A stretch of 64,000 bases of DNA from an uncultured Alphaproteobacteria bacterium. GTDB lineage: Bacteria > Pseudomonadota > Alphaproteobacteria > HIMB59 > GCA-002718135. Location of the stretch: contig CABYRH010000003.1 in NCBI GenBank assembly GCA_902521315.1, forward strand, positions 124,001-188,000, read 5' to 3'. Below the pieces are notes generated by a model. It made no database searches. It was not told the DNA's origin and worked only from the letters and a program-made list of their open reading frames with translations. The translations under genes and the position numbers were made by a program. Positions 56,009 through 62,549 of this stretch are shown here, in pieces (position 1 is the stretch's first letter; each line of letters opens with the position of its first letter).

Positions 56009-57378
56009 ATTGTATATGTTGGTATTTGTAATTTAGTTCCTAAATTTTGTATATCTTTAAAAATATTTCCGTAAGTAAATGCTAAATGATGTTCCAATCC
56101 ACTTAAGAATATTTTTTTTATTTTTTTATTTGTATTTTTTCCTAAACTTACTACTCCGGAAGTACCAGAGAAAGATTTTTTTCTCTTAATAATTTCCCCT
56201 CTTGCTATAAAAAATTTTAATTTGTTTTCAGATTTTGAAACTCTGAAGATAGTTATTTTACCTGGTTTTAAAGCAAAGTCATGAAGTAAGGGTTTTTTTC
56301 GATTTGAATGTACAGTTACATTAGCCTTATTTTTTTCCGCCATACTTATAGGTGCAAGTCCACAATGCCAGAATACTGCAGTGTTGTCTTTTATATCTAA
56401 ATCAACAATATCTACCAGAAGTGAGGGCTTATTATTTAATTGATTTAAAATATTACAACTTAGGCTTCCAAGAACATCTGCTTCACATGCAGAACTTATT
56501 TTTTTTTCGTTCATCATCGCCATTGGAGCACACGAAGCACAACCATATTCAGTAAACATTTCTGGCCAACATCTCACTGCAAAAGCATCAAACTTTTCTT
56601 TTTTTTGAATTTTTTCCAGTCCATGAAATAATGAAATACTTTTTTCAACTTCAATTTGATTAAGATTTTTTAAATCTTTGAAATTTTTTTCAAAAATTTT
56701 TTTAGTATTTATAATTTCATTTTTCTTTATTTTACTAGAAATTTTAAATAATTTTTTTAAACTAATTTTAGAAACATTTGTATGAAGTTTATTTTTTAAT
56801 TCACTCTCTTTATAGTCACATGTATCAAAACCATCTGGTCTTTTACCAACTAAAGCTATTTTAGGATTTGAGAAGGTAATCTGTTTAAAATTCTTTTCAG
56901 AGTTTTCAATTTTTTTTAAATAGCTTTTATTTAAAGTGTCTTTACTATTTATAAACTCAATAATTTTTTTGTTGAAGTATTTAATTTCTTTATCAAAGAT
57001 AACAAAATCAGAATAAATTTTGTTTTTTATCAATGAATGTAATCCTAAATTAACTCCACAAAGAGAATTTAGTCTTAATCTGCCTCCAGTTCTTTTTTCT
57101 TTAAAAGATATAAAAAAAATTGGTTTTTTAAAATGTTTAGTGAATTTTTTAATAAATTTTGAGTCAGTAAAAGTTGACTGAATAATTAAATATTTTTTAC
57201 ATTTTTTTTGCTTAAAAAAAGACAATGCTTCTTCACTAATTTCATCATTTGTAACTAATTTTTCAAAAAAAATAATGTTATTACTTAATTTGTTTAATCT
57301 TTTTTCTACTAAGTTTATTTTTTCGTTTGCAAAATTTACATCAAATGTTTCTCTACCAAGTTTAAGACAACCAATCAT
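56005..57378 (-). CDS. L-fucose/arabinose isomerase-like protein
   Basis: 457 residues, Lys-rich. The C-terminal half (about 265-450) has the FucI/AraA-like fold signature AVRCWPEMFTEYGCASC, the acid in ACEADVLGS and a His-bearing FWHCGLAP, which correspond to the metal-binding acid and His of L-fucose isomerase relatives. The N-terminal half is weakly conserved. The family interconverts aldoses and ketoses, and COG2407 members include the sulfoquinovose isomerase of the transaldolase-type pathway. Here a sugar isomerase role with the adjacent Gfo/Idh protein and divergent sugar ABC system is likely; the substrate is unknown. Confidence 0.75.
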   Translation of the reverse strand: MIGCLKLGRETFDVNFANEKINLVEKRLNKLSNNIIFFEKLVTNDEISEEALSFFKQKKCKKYLIIQSTFTDSKFIKKFTKHFKKPIFFISFKEKRTGGRLRLNSLCGVNLGLHSLIKNKIYSDFVIFDKEIKYFNKKIIEFINSKDTLNKSYLKKIENSEKNFKQITFSNPKIALVGKRPDGFDTCDYKESELKNKLHTNVSKISLKKLFKISSKIKKNEIINTKKIFEKNFKDLKNLNQIEVEKSISLFHGLEKIQKKEKFDAFAVRCWPEMFTEYGCASCAPMAMMNEKKISSACEADVLGSLSCNILNQLNNKPSLLVDIVDLDIKDNTAVFWHCGLAPISMAEKNKANVTVHSNRKKPLLHDFALKPGKITIFRVSKSENKLKFFIARGEIIKRKKSFSGTSGVVSLGKNTNKKIKKIFLSGLEHHLAFTYGNIFKDIQNLGTKLQIPTYTI

Positions 57379-57547
57379 TTAAAGCTTCCTATTACGAAAA
57401 TATCTTCTTTTTTTTGTGATTACAACTTTACCAAGTAAAAAACAAAAAAACACAATATTTTTCCATTCTATAGTGCCTTTTATTATCAATTTCACTTGTA
57501 TAAATTTTTACTATATGTTTATGTTTGAACATTAAATTGGAGGAATA

Positions 57548-58804
57548 ATGATAAAATTAATTCTAAAAAAACTTTCAATTACTTTTATTGCAATCTCTTT
57601 TACTGTAATTTCTTCTGTAGCTTCTGCAGAAATAACAATAACTTGGCCGTCTATTTGGGTTGGAAAAGATTCAAAAACTACAGTTATTGGAGAACTAATA
57701 GATGAATTTAATGCAGCAAATGCAGGTTCAATAAAAGTAGTGGTTGAAGAACAAACTGACTATGACATTTATGCTCAAAAACTAACTGCTCAGATAGCGA
57801 CAGGTGAATTACCTGACATAATGACAGTTGGTGCTCAGCTTTTAGATGTTTTACATAGAAGTGGGAAAGCAATGGATCTTGCTCCTCATATAAATTCAGA
57901 TCCACATTGGAATAATGTATATCCAGAAAATGCACTTCAATCTGCTATGACTGATGGAGTTCTTTCAGCATTGCCATACGAACTTTTCGTAACTCCTGTT
58001 ACTTATAATAAAAAAATATTAAAGGAAGCAGGTTATGATGAGTTCCCTGACAATTATGATGATTTTTTCAAAATGTGTGAAGCAATTACTGCTAATGGTA
58101 AAGTTTGTACATCTCAAATGACTGGTAAAAATGGTTGGACATCAATGTTATGGTATTCACAAGCATTAGCTTCTGCTGGTGGACCTGATATCTATGAAAA
58201 AGGTCTCGATCATCCAGCCTATGTCAAAGCTTTTGAAGTTATGGAAAAAATGTATCAATATACAACTAGTGATGCCATTGGTGCAGATGCAGGTGTTTCA
58301 GGAGGTCATTTCCTAAATGAAAGAACTGCAGTATTTATGAATGGTCCATGGTTTATTGCACGATACACTTCTGACGGTATACCTGGTCTACATGAAAATA
58401 TAGGTGTCGCTGCTGCTCCCATGTTAATGGGTGGTGAAGGCTCGCCTGGAGGTTATGTAGGTGGTAGACAATCATCATTAGCTGCAGGTAAACAATCTGA
58501 CCCTGCAAAAGAAGAAGCAATAGTTAAGTTTTTAAAGTGGCTAACTATTCCTGAAAATGTTGCAAGGCTATCTTATAGTTCAGGTGCGATGTTCATTGTT
58601 AATGCTGATTTACCTAATGATATGGATAGACTGTTCATAGAAATGAAACAGGGAATAAGTGACGCTCCTTATGTTGCTCCTATCTTTCAAAACGGAATTG
58701 GCTCTTTAGCGGTAGCTAGTGAATTTCCACAAGCATTGTCTGCTTTAGCCTTAGGTGATGTTACACCTGAAGGTGCAGTAGAAATGTTACAAGACGCTGA
58801 ATAA
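57548..58804 (+). CDS. Sugar ABC transporter substrate-binding protein (family 1)
   Basis: 418 residues: signal peptide 1-27 (SSVASA cleavage), then an SBP_bac_1 fold with ITITWPSIWVGKDSK, TGELPDIMTVGAQL, PYELFVTPVTYNKKIL, LNERTAVFMNGPWF and GGYVGGRQSSLA. The GGAGG ribosome binding site is 4 bases from the ATG. Strongly alpha-glucoside-binding-protein-like; ligand unknown. It is divergent from the isomerase-like gene across 169 bases and is followed by a stem-loop and two permeases, then a sulfatase. Confidence 0.92.
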   Translation: MIKLILKKLSITFIAISFTVISSVASAEITITWPSIWVGKDSKTTVIGELIDEFNAANAGSIKVVVEEQTDYDIYAQKLTAQIATGELPDIMTVGAQLLDVLHRSGKAMDLAPHINSDPHWNNVYPENALQSAMTDGVLSALPYELFVTPVTYNKKILKEAGYDEFPDNYDDFFKMCEAITANGKVCTSQMTGKNGWTSMLWYSQALASAGGPDIYEKGLDHPAYVKAFEVMEKMYQYTTSDAIGADAGVSGGHFLNERTAVFMNGPWFIARYTSDGIPGLHENIGVAAAPMLMGGEGSPGGYVGGRQSSLAAGKQSDPAKEEAIVKFLKWLTIPENVARLSYSSGAMFIVNADLPNDMDRLFIEMKQGISDAPYVAPIFQNGIGSLAVASEFPQALSALALGDVTPEGAVEMLQDAE

Positions 58805-58813
58805 TAACTTAAT

Positions 58814-58843
58814 AACTATGAGGTATTTTTATACCTCATAGTT
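58814..58843 (+). terminator. Stem-loop/attenuator after binding-protein gene
   Basis: A perfect 13-bp stem (58814-58826 with 58831-58843) has loop TTTT and is followed by TATTTAA, a weak T-tract. It starts 10 bases after the binding-protein stop and ends 9 bases before the permease ATG. It is probably an mRNA stabiliser or leaky terminator, as in the other three transporters of the window. Confidence 0.75.
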
Positions 58844-58852
58844 TATTTAACT

Positions 58853-59725
58853 ATGAAAATAAAAAAAGATGAGGTTGGCTGGTTATTATTATTTATTGCA
58901 CCTACCTTAATTCTTTTTACACTTTTTTTTATTTTACCAATTTTATTTCTTTTAGCGAGTAGCTTTACAAATTGGGATGGTATTGATGCAGAATTTGTTG
59001 GGTTTGAAAACTATATTAAATTATTTAATAAAAAAAGCTTTGTAAGGGCAATTACAAATAACCTATATTGGTGCATCACTGCAGCACTTATTACTGTTCC
59101 GTTAGGTCTTATCATAGCATTACTCTTATCTCATCGATCAAGGGGATGGAAAGTTTTTAGAACAGTCCTATTTGTGCCACAAGTTGTATCATCAGCAGCC
59201 ATAGCGATGCTTTGGGCAGCTGTTTTTAATGCTGAATATGGACTATTAAATTTTATTTTAGATAACATTGGTTTATCTGATTATAAAAACCATAATTGGT
59301 TAGGAAATGTAAGAACTGCAAATGCTGCATTAATTGGGTTTTCTTTGTGCTACGTTGGTTATTTTATGGTTATCATGTTAGCAAAAACAGCAAGCATTTC
59401 AGAAGATTATTACGATGCCGCAAAAATAGATGGAGCAAGTCAAATTCAAAAAGATTTTTATATTACAGCTCCTTTAATTAAGAGCACATTTTTTCTTTGT
59501 ATCATTTTAGCTGTAATCTTTAATTTAAGACAATTTGAATATGTTTATCTTATGACTGCTGGCGGTCCAGCAAATAAAACTCAAGTACTTGTAGTTTATA
59601 TTTGGAATGAGTTAACTGTTCAAAGACTTGGAAGAGGAAGTGCGGCAGGAGTAATAATGATTGCATTAGGTGCTATGTTACTTCTTTTACTTCGTAGAAT
59701 ATTAAAAAGTGAGACTTATAACTAA
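58853..59725 (+). CDS. Sugar ABC transporter permease (MalF/UgpA-like)
   Basis: 290 residues with six transmembrane helices (first about 10-32), the FTNWDGIDAEFVGFENYIKLF segment and EAA loop DAAKIDGASQIQKDFYITAP. The length is typical for family members without an extra periplasmic domain. It forms the channel with the next permease, 1 base downstream. Confidence 0.92.
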   Translation: MKIKKDEVGWLLLFIAPTLILFTLFFILPILFLLASSFTNWDGIDAEFVGFENYIKLFNKKSFVRAITNNLYWCITAALITVPLGLIIALLLSHRSRGWKVFRTVLFVPQVVSSAAIAMLWAAVFNAEYGLLNFILDNIGLSDYKNHNWLGNVRTANAALIGFSLCYVGYFMVIMLAKTASISEDYYDAAKIDGASQIQKDFYITAPLIKSTFFLCIILAVIFNLRQFEYVYLMTAGGPANKTQVLVVYIWNELTVQRLGRGSAAGVIMIALGAMLLLLLRRILKSETYN

Positions 59726-59726
59726 T

Positions 59727-60563
59727 ATGACTAATGACAATTCTTTAAATTTTTATTCTATTTTTAAGTGGGTAATAATAATTTCTTTTGTTGTATATGC
59801 AGTATTCCCATTTCTTTGGTTGGTGCTTGCTTCTTTAAAAACAAATGCAGAGTTACTTGATAATCCATTCAAGTTACCAAAAGTTTTCCAATTTCAAAAC
59901 TATTCAAATGCAATTCAAGAAGCAGGTTTAATTCAACTAATAATAAATTCTTTAGTGATTAGCACTTGCGCTACTTTTTTAAATATCCTTTTTGCGTCCA
60001 TGTGTGCTTTTGCTATAGCCAGACATATTTTTTGGTGGAAAAATGTATTATTTTTAATGATAACAGCTGGTATTTTAGTTCCTTTAAATGCATTAATTAT
60101 CCCATATTATGCAATTATCAATTTTTTAAATCTTTATGACACAAGGTTTGGTCTAATATTAGTTTACTGTGCAGTTGGATTACCTGTATCTACGTTTATC
60201 TTAACAGAATTTTTTAAAGGAATTCCAAAAGAAATAGAAGAAGCATCATATCTAGATGGTTGTAATTTTGTCGCTCGCTATTTTAGAATTATGTTGCCTT
60301 TAGCTCTACCTGGGTTAGCCACTGCAGGGACATTTCAGTTCATTTTATGTTGGAATGAATTTATCTACGCAATGCTTTTAACTTCTTCAACTGAAATAAG
60401 AACAATCCAGTTTGGTATAAGTTATTTTACTAATGAATTTTTCTCTGATTATGTTGGAATGTTTGCAGCAGTCGTAGTTAGTATTTTGCCGAGTATTACG
60501 GTGTTTATACTTTTTCAAGAGAGAGTGATAACTGGTTTAACAGCTGGGTCAGTTAAGGGATAG
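59727..60563 (+). CDS. Sugar ABC transporter permease (MalG/UgpE-like)
   Basis: About 278 residues from the ATG at 59727. An in-frame GTG at 59709 would add 6 residues inside the upstream gene. Six transmembrane helices, EAA loop EASYLDGCNFVARYFRIMLP, and C-terminus LTAGSVKG as in most MalG-type proteins. No ATPase gene is found between here and the end of the window. Confidence 0.9.
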   Translation: MTNDNSLNFYSIFKWVIIISFVVYAVFPFLWLVLASLKTNAELLDNPFKLPKVFQFQNYSNAIQEAGLIQLIINSLVISTCATFLNILFASMCAFAIARHIFWWKNVLFLMITAGILVPLNALIIPYYAIINFLNLYDTRFGLILVYCAVGLPVSTFILTEFFKGIPKEIEEASYLDGCNFVARYFRIMLPLALPGLATAGTFQFILCWNEFIYAMLLTSSTEIRTIQFGISYFTNEFFSDYVGMFAAVVVSILPSITVFILFQERVITGLTAGSVKG

Positions 60564-60570
60564 ATATTTT

Positions 60571-61845
60571 TTGAAACATCCAAATATTATAAAGATTATT
60601 TGCCATGATATAGGAAGACACCTGGGTTGTTATGGAGTAAAATCTATCAATTCAAACGCTATAGATACATTAGCAAAAAATGGTATCTTATTTAAAAACT
60701 CTTTTGCAACAAGCCCTGGTTGTAGTCCAAGTAGAGCTGCGATAGCTACTGGGATGTATCCTCACAATACAGGTGTATTGGGTTTAGCACATGCACATTT
60801 TGGTTGGAGTCTTGATAAAAAAATTAATCACATTGCAAAATATTTTTCAAAAAATGGTTACACCTCAATTCTTTTTGGATTACAGCATGTTACTTATCAT
60901 GAGAAAACACTTGGTTTTAATAAAATTTTTCCAGAGAGACCAGCTGATCAAGTGCTAAGAAATATTACGAAGATTATTGATAATAAAATTTTTAAGAAAC
61001 CTTTTTATGCTGAAGTTAATTTCTTTGAACCGCATCGTCCTTTTGATTATGGAGGTATTAAACCAGATAAATCTAAAGGTGTGTATATCCCAAAATATAT
61101 ACCAAAAAATATTTATAGCCGAAGAGAATTTGCAGAAATGCAAGGGGCAATTAAAAAAATGGATAATACAGTTTTGAAAATAATAAATCTTCTGAAGAAA
61201 AAAAATCTTTATGAAAATACTATTATAGTTTTTACAACAGATCATGGGATCCCATTTCCCAGAGCTAAAGGAACTCTATATGATTCTGGCATTGAAACTT
61301 GTCTTATAATTTCTTATCCAAAATTAAATATAAAAAATAAAAAATTTACTGAATTAATTACTAATATTGACATTCTACCAACTCTTTTAGATTTTGCAAA
61401 AATTAAAATTCCAAAAGAAATACAAGGTAAAAGTTTTTATCCACTAATATTAAATAAAAAATATTCTGAGAATAATGAAATTTTTGCTGAAAAAACTTAT
61501 CATGATATGTTTGATCCGATGCGGTGTATTCGAAATAAAAATTTCAAATTAATTATAAATTTTGATTCTGATAAAATTATAAGAGTCCCAGGAGATATTA
61601 TGATGGGCGATACATATAAAACTATGTTGGGGCAAATTATTAATATTCGAGAACGTTATGAATTATACGATATAAATAGAGATAAATTTGAAAAAAAAAA
61701 TTTAGCTAATAATAAAAAATATAAAAGTATTAAGCGTGAACTTTTGAGAAAAATTGTAAGATGGATGAAAAAAACTAAAGACCCATTATTGAAAAAGCAA
61801 ATACAATCACCTTTTTTTCTTGATACACTAAAGCAACTAAAATAG
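60571..61845 (+). CDS. Formylglycine-dependent sulfatase (heparan-sulfamidase-like)
   Basis: 424 residues starting at TTG (60571), with AAGGGA 10 bases upstream. The N-terminal NIIKIICHDIGRHLGCYG is the first metal site and CSPSR with Cys51 is the formylglycine motif (full ATGMYPHNTG follows). FTTDHGIPFPRAK is the second metal site. No signal peptide, so cytoplasmic. It resembles the sulfamidase-like branch, which cleaves N- or O-sulfates from sugars. Being cotranscribed with a sugar importer and followed by a glycosidase-like gene, it likely desulfates the imported sugar. Confidence 0.88.
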   Translation: MKHPNIIKIICHDIGRHLGCYGVKSINSNAIDTLAKNGILFKNSFATSPGCSPSRAAIATGMYPHNTGVLGLAHAHFGWSLDKKINHIAKYFSKNGYTSILFGLQHVTYHEKTLGFNKIFPERPADQVLRNITKIIDNKIFKKPFYAEVNFFEPHRPFDYGGIKPDKSKGVYIPKYIPKNIYSRREFAEMQGAIKKMDNTVLKIINLLKKKNLYENTIIVFTTDHGIPFPRAKGTLYDSGIETCLIISYPKLNIKNKKFTELITNIDILPTLLDFAKIKIPKEIQGKSFYPLILNKKYSENNEIFAEKTYHDMFDPMRCIRNKNFKLIINFDSDKIIRVPGDIMMGDTYKTMLGQIINIRERYELYDINRDKFEKKNLANNKKYKSIKRELLRKIVRWMKKTKDPLLKKQIQSPFFLDTLKQLK

Positions 61846-61856
61846 ACTTTTAAAAT

Positions 61857-62549
61857 ATGGAATCATTTTTAAATAAAAAAATATTTATAGAATCAAATGA
61901 ATATACTTATAGAGTTGAACATTTAACACTTGAGGGTACATGTTCAACAGATCATGGCCCAAGAAATGTTAAAATTAAAAATTTGTTAGTTGATAAATAT
62001 CCAGTAACTAATCAACAATATTATTTTTTTTTAAAAAAAACTGGTTATCAGCCAAGAGATTCTCAAAGATTTTTAGAGCACAAACCAAATAAAAAATTAT
62101 TCAACCTACCAGTTGTATTTGTTTCTCAAAATGATGCAATTGCATATGCTAAATGGGTAGGTGGACGACTTCCAACTGATGAAGAATGGCAATATATTGC
62201 GGCTGGCCCAAAATATCTAGACTGGCCATGGGGGAACAAGTTTAATCCTTTATTATGTAATCACGATGGCAATAAGCTTGAACCCGTAAACACACATAGA
62301 AAAGGAGAAAGTTGGTGTGGTTGCGTAGATATGGCTGGAAATTGTTGGGAGTGGACTGCTGGTATTCATGATGATGGCAATCACCAATTTGCTTTGTTAA
62401 GAGGTGGAAGTTATTTCTATGCACATGATCATTGGCACGTTGGAGGAGGTGCGAGAAAAAATAATTATCATTGGAAATTACAAATATTAAATGAAGGAAT
62501 GAACAGAGCCGCTACTCTAGGCTTTCGATGTGTCTATGATGAAAAATAA
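61857..62549 (+). CDS. SUMF1/FGE-domain protein lacking the formylglycine-generating cysteines
   Basis: 230 residues of the FGE-sulfatase (C-type-lectin-like) fold: DKYPVTNQQYYFFLKKTGY, GGRLPTDEEWQYIA, DMAGNCWEWT, LRGGSYFY and LGFRCVY. In true aerobic FGE, two active-site cysteines follow RGGS (GGSxxCxxxxC). Here the equivalent positions are Tyr188 and Trp193, within a His-rich HDHWH (190-194). It is therefore unlikely to be a canonical formylglycine generator despite its place directly after a formylglycine-type sulfatase. It may be a sugar-binding or iron-dependent (EgtB/PvdO-like) relative. The 3' end overlaps the next gene. Confidence 0.82.
   Translation: MESFLNKKIFIESNEYTYRVEHLTLEGTCSTDHGPRNVKIKNLLVDKYPVTNQQYYFFLKKTGYQPRDSQRFLEHKPNKKLFNLPVVFVSQNDAIAYAKWVGGRLPTDEEWQYIAAGPKYLDWPWGNKFNPLLCNHDGNKLEPVNTHRKGESWCGCVDMAGNCWEWTAGIHDDGNHQFALLRGGSYFYAHDHWHVGGGARKNNYHWKLQILNEGMNRAATLGFRCVYDEK

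Noticed and set aside
50915..57378. A complete known sulfoglycolytic pathway
   Set aside because: No aldolase, transaldolase or sulfolactaldehyde dehydrogenase is visible in the window, so only a partial hypothesis is offered.
61857..62549. Calling this gene the formylglycine-generating enzyme for the adjacent sulfatase
   Set aside because: The two catalytic cysteines after RGGS are Tyr and Trp, so the canonical activity is unlikely.
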